From NCBI RefSeq assembly GCF_039566955.1, contig NZ_CP154796.1:186001-250000 (forward strand): 64,000 nt of DNA, written 5' to 3'. The translations under genes were made by a program, and so were the position numbers. This DNA is from Micromonospora sp. DSM 45708 (GTDB lineage Bacteria; Actinomycetota; Actinomycetes; Mycobacteriales; Micromonosporaceae). Shown here in pieces: positions 51,809-58,955 of this stretch. The notes under the pieces are model-generated. The model was not told the origin of the DNA. It made no database searches and worked only from the letters and a program-made list of their open reading frames with translations. The number at the start of each line of letters is the position of its first letter. The first letter of the stretch is position 1.

Positions 51809-52880
51809 GTCGCCGTCCCTCGCCGGCCGCGCGCCCGACGTCGCCGGCCCCGCGCCGGGTTCCGTCGGCCCCGCGCCGGGTTCCGACGGTCCCGCGCCGG
51901 GTTCCGACGGATTGGGGCCGGGCTCCGGTGGTGCGGGCGCGGCGGCGGGTCCGGCGGTGGTGGACCGGGAGACCGTGCGGCTCGCCCTGGTGGTGGGCGG
52001 CCTGGTGCTCGCCGTACTGCTCGGTTTCGGGCTCGGCCGGCTGAACCCGCCGGCGAACCCGGGCGGCGCCGCGGCTCCGACCGGCACGGTCCCGGCCGGC
52101 GGCGACCACTCCCACGCGCCCGGCACGGGCGCGCACTCGCACGACGGGGCCACGGTCACCCAGGGCGGTGGCGACGGCGCGACCGGCCTGTCGATCAGCT
52201 CGGCCGGCTACACGCTCGTTCCGTCGACCGGGCCGCTCACCGCCGGTCGCGCCGGTGAGCTGCGGTTCCAGGTCCGCGACGACAAGCGTCGGGCGGTGAC
52301 CCGGTTCGCCGTCGTGCACGACAAGCCGATGCACGTGATCGTGGTACGCCGCGATCTCACCGGCTACCGGCACCTGCACCCGACGATGGCCGCCGACGGC
52401 ACCTGGTCGGTGCCGTTGACGCCCTCCGAGCCGGGGGCCTGGCGGATGTACGCGGACTTCACCGCCGTGGCCGACGACGGCCGGCAGGTCGCCGCCGTGC
52501 TCGGCGCCGACCTGGACGTGCCGGGCGCCTACCGGCCCCGGCCACTGCCCGCCCCGGTCACGTCGACCGCTGTCGACGGGTTCACCGTCGCGTACACCGG
52601 CGTGCCGGACGTGGGACGGTCGGTGCCGCTGCGGTTCCGGGTCACCGGCGCCGGTGGCACGGCCGCTCCGCTGGAGCCGTACCTGGGCGCGTTCGGGCAT
52701 CTGGTGGCGCTGCGCGAGGGTGACCTCGGCTACCTGCACGTGCACCCGGAGCCGGTGCGGGACGGCGACGCGGTGACGTTCTGGTTGACCGCCCCGGGGC
52801 CGGGTCGCTACCGCATGTTCCTGGACTTCCAGGTCGGCGGCGTGGTGCGGACCGCCGAGTTCACGCTGACCGTCGCCTGA
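51801..52880 (+). CDS. membrane-anchored extracytoplasmic protein linked to metal handling
   Basis: A 359-residue protein. A 50-residue disordered N-terminus with repeats (GPAPGSDGPAPGSDG) precedes one transmembrane helix (about 58-78), a His-rich linker (GGDHSHAPGTGAHSHDG, about 98-115) and two beta-sandwich-like domains: LRFQVRDDKRRAVTRFAVVHDKPMHVIVV with YRHLHPTM, and LVALREGDLGYLHVHPEPV. HLHP and HVHP motifs suggest metal binding. The overlap with the CopZ-like gene suggests a copper-related role outside the membrane. TTG start at 51801. Exact function unknown. Confidence 0.8.
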   Translation: MPESPSLAGRAPDVAGPAPGSVGPAPGSDGPAPGSDGLGPGSGGAGAAAGPAVVDRETVRLALVVGGLVLAVLLGFGLGRLNPPANPGGAAAPTGTVPAGGDHSHAPGTGAHSHDGATVTQGGGDGATGLSISSAGYTLVPSTGPLTAGRAGELRFQVRDDKRRAVTRFAVVHDKPMHVIVVRRDLTGYRHLHPTMAADGTWSVPLTPSEPGAWRMYADFTAVADDGRQVAAVLGADLDVPGAYRPRPLPAPVTSTAVDGFTVAYTGVPDVGRSVPLRFRVTGAGGTAAPLEPYLGAFGHLVALREGDLGYLHVHPEPVRDGDAVTFWLTAPGPGRYRMFLDFQVGGVVRTAEFTLTVA

Positions 52881-53300
52881 TCAGCCGGCCCGGCGGACCG
52901 GGCGGCGGGCCAGGTAGCGCAGCAGGTCGCGGATGTGGTGCTTCTCCTCGGCGGGGACGTTCGGGTCGGCCAGCCGTTCCAGGATCACCCGCACGTCGGC
53001 CTCGACCGGACCGTCCTCGGCGGCGCGTCGGCGGGGCACCGCCCCGGCGTCGGGCAGGCCCAGGGCCCGGAACGCGGCGGCCACCGGCAGGTCGAGGGCG
53101 GCGCAGAAGCCGCGCACCTTGGCCAGCTCGGGATAGTCCTGCCAGTCGCCGGCCAGCCAGCGGAACACGGTGGAGCGGCCGACGCCGGTGTGGGTGGCGA
53201 GGTCGGTCACCGTCCAGCCGCGTTCCTCACGCGCGTCGTCGATCGCCCGTCGCACGAAGCGTGCGAAGGCCATCTGCGGCGAAATCTCTGCGGAGCCCAT
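52881..53300 (-). CDS. XRE-family HTH regulator
   Basis: A 139-residue cytoplasmic protein. RAIDDAREERGWTVTDLATHTGVGRSTVFRWLAGDWQDYPELAKVRGFCAALDLPV is an XRE-type HTH (residues 15-70); the rest (PVEADVRVILERLADPNVPAEEKHHIRDLLRYLA) is helical. Its ATG at 53300 diverges from a small membrane-protein gene, with two direct repeats in between. The stop abuts the metal-handling gene end (TGATCA). Confidence 0.88.
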   Translation of the reverse strand: MGSAEISPQMAFARFVRRAIDDAREERGWTVTDLATHTGVGRSTVFRWLAGDWQDYPELAKVRGFCAALDLPVAAAFRALGLPDAGAVPRRRAAEDGPVEADVRVILERLADPNVPAEEKHHIRDLLRYLARRPVRRAG

Positions 53301-53389
53301 CCCTCCTCGGCTGTCCCCTTCCGCCGGCGCGCCCGGCTCTGCGCCCCGAGCCTAGTACGCCCGGGTGAAGAAGTAACTGACCGACCGGT

Positions 53390-53440
53390 CCGAAGGTCCC
53401 GTGGGCGGGACCCTTCGGAGCGTGAACAGTTGTGAACAGT
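53390..53440. promoter_or_regulatory. inverted repeat and tandem GTGAACAGT operator region
   Basis: CCGAAGGTCCCG (53390-53401) and CGGGACCCTTCGG (53406-53418) form an imperfect palindrome with one extra base. GTGAACAGT follows twice, at 53422 and 53432, 10 bases apart, i.e. on one helix face. It lies between the divergent XRE gene and the membrane protein gene (ATG 53488) and could be bound by the XRE protein. Confidence 0.5.
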
Positions 53441-53487
53441 CAACTAAGCTGGATGAACCTCCCCGGCAGCGACTTCAGAGGAGCAGC

Positions 53488-53919
53488 ATGGCCGAGCCGG
53501 ACCGACCCGTTCCACACCGTCCTGGCGCGGTGAGCCTCTTCTTCGTGGTCAAGGCCGGCGTGTTCGCGCTGGGTTTCTGGGTCTGGCTGCTGGTGCTGGC
53601 CGTGCAGGGCGACCCGGCGGAGGGCGTGCACCTGATCGCCGCGACCGGCGCGATCTGCACCACGCTGGCCGGCGTGGTGCTGGGCGCGCGGATGGCGCTC
53701 CAGCGCAACGCCGCCGCCCGGCACGCCGAGCTGAAGCGGCTGCTCGTCGACATCTCCTGGAACGCGTTCGCCGCCGCCGGCAATTCCGACCATGCGGCGA
53801 AGGTGGTGCCGTTCCCGACCATGTCGCCGGACGGCGATCGGGCCACCAACCGCGGCCCCGGCGAGCGGGTGTCGGCGCTGGACCGCAGCGACCGGAACCG
53901 CGGCGAGCGGCGTCGCTAG
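53488..53919 (+). CDS. small membrane protein, unknown function
   Basis: A 143-residue protein with two transmembrane helices (LFFVVKAGVFALGFWVWLLVLAV, about 17-40, and HLIAATGAICTTLAGVVLGARMAL, about 47-70) then a cytoplasmic tail, polar and Arg-rich at the end. No family recognised. ATG at 53488 behind AGAGGAG. Its stop shares CTAG with the stop of the convergent methyltransferase gene. Confidence 0.8.
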   Translation: MAEPDRPVPHRPGAVSLFFVVKAGVFALGFWVWLLVLAVQGDPAEGVHLIAATGAICTTLAGVVLGARMALQRNAAARHAELKRLLVDISWNAFAAAGNSDHAAKVVPFPTMSPDGDRATNRGPGERVSALDRSDRNRGERRR

Positions 53920-55052
53920 GCGAGCAGTGTCTCCAGCCGGGGCGTGACGCCCCAGCGGTCCACCAGCTCGCGGTATTCGGCCCGCTGGTCGTCGGTCGGC
54001 GTGCCGGCCGTCCGTCGTGCCCGGATGAGCAGGTTTCGTGGGGTGTGCTGCGAGTCGACGAACTCCACCACCTCGGCGCGGTAGCCGTGCAGCCGGAGCA
54101 GCCCGGCCCGCAGCGCGTCGGTGAGCACGTCGGCGAAGCGTTCGCGCAGGATGCCCTGGCGGGTGAGCAGTCCGTCCGGCTCGGGGCGGGCCCGGAGTTG
54201 GGCGGCCAGGTCGTGGTGGCAGCACGGGGCGGCGAGCACCCAGCGGGCCTCCCAGCGCACCGCCCGGGCCAACGCCTCGTCGGTCGCCGTGTCGCAGGCG
54301 TGCAGCGCCAGCACCAGGTCGGGAGCCGGTTCGACAGGCGCCTGCGCGATGGTGCCGGCGATGAAGCTCACCCGATCGGCCCAGCCCAGCCGTTCGGCCA
54401 GCTCCGTGTTGCGGCGGCGCTGGTCCTCCCGGACGTCGACGCCGACCAGCGTCACGTCCAGGCCGCGCCGGGTCAGGTAACGGTGGGCGGCGAAGGTCAG
54501 GTAGGCGTTTCCGCAGCCCAGGTCCACCACGCGCAGCGGGCCGGTGAGGTCGTCCGGCAGGGTGGCGGCCAGCGCGCGGAGGAACGCGTCGACCTGGCGG
54601 CGTTTGGCCGCCGAGCCACCGATCGCGGCGAACAGCGGGTCGCCCGGGTCGAGCAGCCAGTCCTTGGCCCGGTCGTGCCCGCCGGGCTCGACGGCCGGGC
54701 GGCTGGCCGCGGCGCGGTGCACCTGCGCCTCACCGGACTTGGTCACCCGGAGCTGGAGCGTGGCGTCGGTGGTCTCGACGTGCCAGTTGCCGAACGGCTC
54801 GGCGAGCAGCTCGTCGACGGCCGTGTCGGCCTCCGCCGTGCCGGGGGTGACGTTACGGGTGTGCGGCCGGGCGCCGTCGGAGGTGGCGATCTGCAACCGG
54901 GCACCGGCTTTCAGTGTGACGGGGCGCAGTTCCGCGCGGACCACCGAGGGTCGTCGACCTCGCTGCCGCCCCGCGGCCACCGCCCGGGTCAGCCCGGGGT
55001 CGAGCAGCAGCGCCCGCACTTCCCGCAGCGCCGCGTCCAACGCCTCCGGCAT
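53916..55052 (-). CDS. class I SAM-dependent methyltransferase (Methyltransf_32-like)
   Basis: A 378-residue soluble enzyme. PLRVVDLGCGNAYLTFAAHRYL is SAM motif I, LVGVDVREDQRRRN the acidic loop, and APDLVLALHACDTATDEAL with LAAPCCHHDLAAQL the motif of tRNA/rRNA-type Methyltransf_32 enzymes (HACDTAT, PCCH). The N-terminal third may bind substrate. ATG at 55052 starts MPEALDAALREVRALL at the conserved protein; the frame continues upstream without homology. Substrate is not known. Confidence 0.88.
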   Translation of the reverse strand: MPEALDAALREVRALLLDPGLTRAVAAGRQRGRRPSVVRAELRPVTLKAGARLQIATSDGARPHTRNVTPGTAEADTAVDELLAEPFGNWHVETTDATLQLRVTKSGEAQVHRAAASRPAVEPGGHDRAKDWLLDPGDPLFAAIGGSAAKRRQVDAFLRALAATLPDDLTGPLRVVDLGCGNAYLTFAAHRYLTRRGLDVTLVGVDVREDQRRRNTELAERLGWADRVSFIAGTIAQAPVEPAPDLVLALHACDTATDEALARAVRWEARWVLAAPCCHHDLAAQLRARPEPDGLLTRQGILRERFADVLTDALRAGLLRLHGYRAEVVEFVDSQHTPRNLLIRARRTAGTPTDDQRAEYRELVDRWGVTPRLETLLA

Positions 55053-55108
55053 CCCTGCTCCTTCCGTCCCCTGCTGCCTCCCGTCCCCCTCACCCGCCGG
55101 CTCTCGCC

Positions 55109-55170
55109 CGTCGATCATGAGGTTGGCGGCGCGCACGCCGGGCGGACGGACGCCAGCCTCATGATCGACG
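55109..55170. repeat. dispersed palindrome, CGTCGATCATGAGGTTGGCG family
   Basis: CGTCGATCATGAGGTTGGCG (55109-55128) and CGCCAGCCTCATGATCGACG (55151-55170) pair over 20 bases with one mismatch around a 22-base loop. Arms closely match those at 15676-15735. It lies between the methyltransferase and the RNA helicase gene ends/starts. Confidence 0.65.
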
Positions 55171-55245
55171 AGGGGAGTGCCGGGTGGGGTGGGGACAGGG
55201 AGCGGCCCCCGGAGTGGGTCCCGGGGGCCGTCGTGTGTGTGCTGG

Positions 55246-56904
55246 TCAGTCGGTGGTGGTGGCGGTGGCTTCGGCGGTCGTGCCGGTGCCACCTCCGCCG
55301 CGGCGACGCCGACGACGGCGCGGCTTGGTCGCGGTCTCACCGTCGGCGGTGGCGGTGGCGGCGGTGGGCTGCTCCGTCGCGCCCTCGGCGGTGACCGTTC
55401 CGGTCGACTGCTCGCCGACCACCGTCTCACCGGCCCGGCGGCGACGCCGCCGGCGCGGGGTACGGGTGCCCTCGTCCGTCGCGACCGCTGTCGCTCCGCT
55501 CTCGGCGGGTGCGCCGCCGGTCTCGCCGCCACGCCCGCGCCGGCGGTCCCCGCCGCGTCCGTGGCTGTCGCCGCGCCGGCTGTCCCGCCGTGACCGGCCG
55601 CCGCCCAGGTCCTCCTCGACCTCGGCGGACAGCCCGGCGCGGGTGCGCGCGGCGGTCGGCAGGGTGTCGCTGACGTCCCGGGAGATGTCCAGGTCGGTGT
55701 AGAGGTGCGGGGACGTGTGGTACGTCTCCGGGGGCTCCGGCATGTCCAGCCCGAGCGTCTTGTCGATGATGCGCCAGCGGGGCATGTCGTCCCAGTCGAC
55801 GAACGTCACCGCGACACCTGTCGCCCCGGCCCGGCCGGTGCGGCCGATCCGGTGGGTGTAGGTGTCCTGGTCCTCGGGGCAGTCGTAGTTGATCACGTGG
55901 GTGACGCCGGTGACGTCGATGCCCCGGGCCGCCACGTCGGTGGCGACGAGCGTGTCGATCTTGCCGGCGCGGAACGCCCGCAGCGCCCGCTCCCGGGCGC
56001 CCTGGCCCAGGTCGCCGTGCACGGCCGCCACGGCGAAGCCGCGGAAGTCGAGATCCTCGGCGACCCGGTCGGCGGCCCGCTTGGTGCGGCAGAAGATCAT
56101 CGTGAGCCCGCGACCCTCGGCCTGGAGGATCCGCGCCACGATCTCGACCTTGTTCATCGAGTGGGTGCGGTAGGCGAGCTGCTGGGTCTGCGGCGACGGG
56201 CCGGTCTCGGCGGTGTGCCCGGCGTGGATGGTCACCGGCCGGCGGAGGAACCGCCGGGACAGCGCCACGATCGGGTCCGGCATGGTGGCCGAGAACAGCA
56301 TGGTCTGCCGGTCCTCCGGCAGCATCGCCAGGATCTTTTCGACGTCGTCCAGGAAGCCCAGGTCGAGCATCCGGTCGGCCTCGTCGAGGACGAGCGCGCG
56401 GACCCGGTCGAGCCGCAGGTGCTTCTGCTTCTGGAGGTCGAGCAGACGGCCGGGCGTGCCGACCAGGATCTCGACGCCCTTGCGCAGCGCCTCGATCTGC
56501 GGCTCGTACGCCACGCCGCCGTAGATCGGCAGCACCCGGACGCCCCGGGTGCGGCCGGCGGCGTCGAGGTCCTTGGCGACCTGGATGCCCAGCTCGCGGG
56601 TGGGGACGACGACAAGTGCCTGGGGTACGCCGTCGCTGCCCTCGGACGGGGCGAAGACCCGCTCGAGCAGCGGGATGCCGAAGCCGAGCGTCTTGCCGGT
56701 GCCGGTCGGGGCCTGCCCGATCAGGTCGACGCCGCGCAGGCCGATCGGCAGCGCGTACTCCTGGATGGCGAAGGCGCGGGTGATGCCCGCGGCGGCGAGC
56801 GCCTCGACGGTCTCCTGACGGGCGCCGAGCGCGGCGAATGTGGGTGCCTCCGGGGGAACCGGAGCGGTGGGGGCCAGTGGCTGGCCGATGCTCTGCTCAC
56901 TCAT
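55246..56904 (-). CDS. DEAD-box RNA helicase
   Basis: A 552-residue ATP-dependent RNA helicase. The Q motif (FAALGARQETVEALAAAGITRAFAIQEYALP), APTGTGKT, VLDEADRMLDLGF, SATMP, VATDVAARGIDVTGVTHVINYD and HRIGRTGRAG are all present. The C-terminal 120 residues are disordered, with Arg/Gly-rich RRDSRRGDSHGRGGDRRRGRGGE and several RRRRRRR-like basic patches for RNA contact. It corresponds in position and type to mycobacterial RhlE. ATG at 56904 starts the conserved N-terminus. It likely helps RNA folding or decay and ribosome assembly. Confidence 0.93.
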   Translation of the reverse strand: MSEQSIGQPLAPTAPVPPEAPTFAALGARQETVEALAAAGITRAFAIQEYALPIGLRGVDLIGQAPTGTGKTLGFGIPLLERVFAPSEGSDGVPQALVVVPTRELGIQVAKDLDAAGRTRGVRVLPIYGGVAYEPQIEALRKGVEILVGTPGRLLDLQKQKHLRLDRVRALVLDEADRMLDLGFLDDVEKILAMLPEDRQTMLFSATMPDPIVALSRRFLRRPVTIHAGHTAETGPSPQTQQLAYRTHSMNKVEIVARILQAEGRGLTMIFCRTKRAADRVAEDLDFRGFAVAAVHGDLGQGARERALRAFRAGKIDTLVATDVAARGIDVTGVTHVINYDCPEDQDTYTHRIGRTGRAGATGVAVTFVDWDDMPRWRIIDKTLGLDMPEPPETYHTSPHLYTDLDISRDVSDTLPTAARTRAGLSAEVEEDLGGGRSRRDSRRGDSHGRGGDRRRGRGGETGGAPAESGATAVATDEGTRTPRRRRRRRAGETVVGEQSTGTVTAEGATEQPTAATATADGETATKPRRRRRRRGGGGTGTTAEATATTTD

Positions 56905-57146
56905 GTGGATGTAGGGGTGCCCTCTCGTGGTGCGCCCCTCATGTCCTCAGGGCGCGAACGGTTTGGCGCGGGCCACGCGGTCGGCGGCGGTTTCGCCGAG
57001 CCGGACCGGGCCGCACGCGCGCCGGGGACCGGTGCTGATCAGCGATGCTGACCAGGTCGGTGCCCACGGCAACTGCCTCACTCTACCTGAACGGCCTCCG
57101 GGCCGTCCCGATTCCAGGTGCCGGTCGGCCATCCGGGGGCACCGCA

Positions 57147-57162
57147 TGTGACCTGCATCACA
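57147..57162. promoter_or_regulatory. CRP-type site TGTGA-CCTGCA-TCACA
   Basis: An exact match to the cAMP-receptor consensus TGTGA-N6-TCACA. A candidate -10 TAGCCT (57175-57180) follows, and the GTG of the ferritin-like gene comes at 57187, so transcript and start codon may coincide (leaderless). The site covers the position of the -35 box. Confidence 0.75.
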
Positions 57163-57186
57163 GCACGTGGGCGGTAGCCTGCGCTC

Positions 57187-57828
57187 GTGTCCGCCCCCGA
57201 TCCCGCCGCCGCCGACCTGTTCGGGCTCGTCGCGTACGGCGAACTGCTCGCCTTCGACCGGCTGGCCGCCGACGCCCGGCTCGCCCCCGACCTGCGACGC
57301 CGGGCCGCACTCAGCGAGATGGCCGCGGCCGAGATCGCGCACTACCGGTGGCTCACCGACCGCCTCGCCGCGCTGGGCGTGGCCCCCGAGGAGGCGATGG
57401 CCCCCTACGTCGAGGCGCTGCGGGCGTACCACGACTCGACCGAGCCGCGGGACTGGGCGGAGGCGGTGACCAAGGCGTACGTGGGCGACGCGGTCACCGA
57501 CGACTTCCTGCGCGGGATCGCCGGCGGCCTGGCCGGACCGGACCGGGCGCTGCTGCTCGACGTCCTGCACGACTCCCGGTACGCCGAGTTCGCCGCCACC
57601 GAGATCCGGGCCGCGATCGAGGCGGACCCGAGGGCGGCCGGACGGCTCTCGATGTGGGCGCGACGGCTGCTCGGCGAGGCGCTCTCGCAGGCCGGACGCG
57701 TCGCCGCCGCCGACCGGGGCGCGCTCGCCACGCTGATCGGAAGGGCCGGTGACGACGTGCCGGCGTTGCTGGGCCGGCTGACCGAGGCGCACACCGCGCG
57801 GATGTCGGCGGTCGGGCTGAACAACTGA
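57187..57828 (+). CDS. ferritin-like fold protein (MiaE-like)
   Basis: A 213-residue all-helical protein. Its helices with SEMAAAEIAHYRWLTDRL (Glu-x-x-His pattern), EAVTKAYVGDAVTDDFLRGIA and LLDVLHDSRYAEFAATEIRAAIEADP resemble the ferritin-like domain of MiaE-related proteins that actinobacteria place next to the RhlE helicase. Candidate ligands (E in MAAAEIAHY, H57-like) fit a di-iron or degenerate centre, not confirmed. GTG at 57187, preceded by a CRP-type site and -10 box; no ribosome-binding site is visible, consistent with leaderless translation. Confidence 0.82.
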   Translation: MSAPDPAAADLFGLVAYGELLAFDRLAADARLAPDLRRRAALSEMAAAEIAHYRWLTDRLAALGVAPEEAMAPYVEALRAYHDSTEPRDWAEAVTKAYVGDAVTDDFLRGIAGGLAGPDRALLLDVLHDSRYAEFAATEIRAAIEADPRAAGRLSMWARRLLGEALSQAGRVAAADRGALATLIGRAGDDVPALLGRLTEAHTARMSAVGLNN

Positions 57829-57874
57829 GCCGCCGCGGCGGGTCTCCCCGCCACGGCGACCGGTGCGACGCGGA

Positions 57875-58102
57875 TCAGCGGACGGTGAACCCGACCGCGC
57901 GGGGCGAGGCCTCCGCGATCTCGACGTAGGCGACCTTGCCGACCGGCACGATGACCCGTCGGCCCTTCTCGTCGGTCAGGGAGAGCGTGCCCTCGCTCCC
58001 GGCGAAGGCGTCGGTCACGATCTGCTCGATCTCGGCCGGCGACTGCGCGCTCTCCAGGACCAGCTCCCGCGGCGCGTACTGCACGCCGATCTTGACCTCC
58101 AC
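57875..58102 (-). CDS. DUF3107 small protein
   Basis: A 75-residue protein: MEVKIGVQYAPRELVLESAQSPAEIEQIVTDAF then LSLTDEKGRRVIVPVGKVAYVEIAEASPRAVGF. This is DUF3107, found across actinobacteria beside a TetR regulator; the M. tuberculosis member is TB9.4 (Rv3208A), from memory. Function unknown. It is read in the same direction as the TetR gene upstream, 66 bases after it. Confidence 0.9.
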   Translation of the reverse strand: MEVKIGVQYAPRELVLESAQSPAEIEQIVTDAFAGSEGTLSLTDEKGRRVIVPVGKVAYVEIAEASPRAVGFTVR

Positions 58103-58168
58103 TGTGCCTCCTCTGACTGGGGCGAAAGAGCCGCCGTGGGAAGGCTATCCGATCGGGCGGCGCGATGG

Positions 58169-58807
58169 TCAGGCTGACTCACCTTGCAGCGGGAAGCTGG
58201 CGATGCCCCGCCAGGACAGCGCCGCGACCAGCGCTTCCGCCTCCGGCTTGGCCACCTGCCGGCCGCCCGCCAGCCAGAACTGCGCGGCGGTCTCCGCGGC
58301 GCCGACCAGACCGGACGCGAGCAGCTCGGCGTGCGCCCGGCTCACCCCGGTGTCCGAGATGATGGTGTCGGTGATCGCCGCGATGCAGCCCTGCTCGACC
58401 CGCTCCACCCGCTGCCGCACGGCCGGGTCGTTGCGCAGGTCGGATTCGAAGACCAGCCGGAACGCCTCGCTCTCGTGGTCGACGAAGTCGAAGTAGGCCC
58501 GCACCGCGGCGCCGACCCGCTCCTTGTTGTCGTTGGTGCCGCGCATGGCGTCGTGCACCTTCGCCACGATGGCGTCGCAGTGCGTGTCCAGCAGCGCCAG
58601 GTAGAGCTCCATCTTTCCGGGGAAGTGCTGGTAGAGAACGGGCTTGGAGACGCCGGCCCGCTCGGCGATGTCGTCCATCGCGGCGGCGTGGTAGCCGTGC
58701 GCGACGAACACCTCCTGGGCAGCGGCGAGCAACTGCTTGCGGCGCGCCGAGCGGGGCAGGCGGGTGGGCCGGCCGGCCGTGTGTGCACCGTTCCCCACTG
58801 CGGTCAT
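58169..58807 (-). CDS. TetR-family regulator
   Basis: A 212-residue regulator. RSARRKQLLAAAQEVFVAHGYHAAAMDDIAERAGVSKPVLYQHFPGKMELYLALLDTH is the TetR HTH (about 20-75), with helical ligand domain after it. Corresponds to mycobacterial Rv3208 by context. ATG at 58807 is behind GGAGG; an earlier ATG 11 codons upstream is less good. A palindrome GGGTTC-GT-GAACCC lies upstream and may be its operator. Confidence 0.92.
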   Translation of the reverse strand: MTAVGNGAHTAGRPTRLPRSARRKQLLAAAQEVFVAHGYHAAAMDDIAERAGVSKPVLYQHFPGKMELYLALLDTHCDAIVAKVHDAMRGTNDNKERVGAAVRAYFDFVDHESEAFRLVFESDLRNDPAVRQRVERVEQGCIAAITDTIISDTGVSRAHAELLASGLVGAAETAAQFWLAGGRQVAKPEAEALVAALSWRGIASFPLQGESA

Positions 58808-58859
58808 GGGAACCTCCGAGTATCTGCGTCGAGCCGGCACGTATCGCCCGAACCGGTCC

Positions 58860-58873
58860 GGGTTCGTGAACCC
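58860..58873. promoter_or_regulatory. GGGTTC-GT-GAACCC palindrome
   Basis: Perfect 6-bp arms with 2-base centre, 53 bases upstream of the tetR ATG and 82 before the divergent GTG (58956). Possible TetR operator; binding is inferred. Confidence 0.45.
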
Positions 58874-58923
58874 GTCGCGGAATTGGCCCGCCGCTGTAAC
58901 TTATCGCCACTGTCACCACACGG

Positions 58924-58929
58924 TAGCCT
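58924..58929 (+). promoter_or_regulatory. candidate -10 box TAGCCT
   Basis: CGGTAGCCT here is the same nine bases as at 57172-57180 before the ferritin-like gene. A spacer of 17 bases leads to TTATCG (58901-58906), a weak -35. Expected to drive the disordered-protein gene. Confidence 0.35.
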
Positions 58930-58955
58930 CAGCGGGGGCGACCAAGGAGCGCGCG

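Noticed and set aside
51841..51930. 24-base tandem DNA repeat
   Set aside because: It is coding and gives the GPAPGSDG repeats in the disordered tail of the metal-handling protein.
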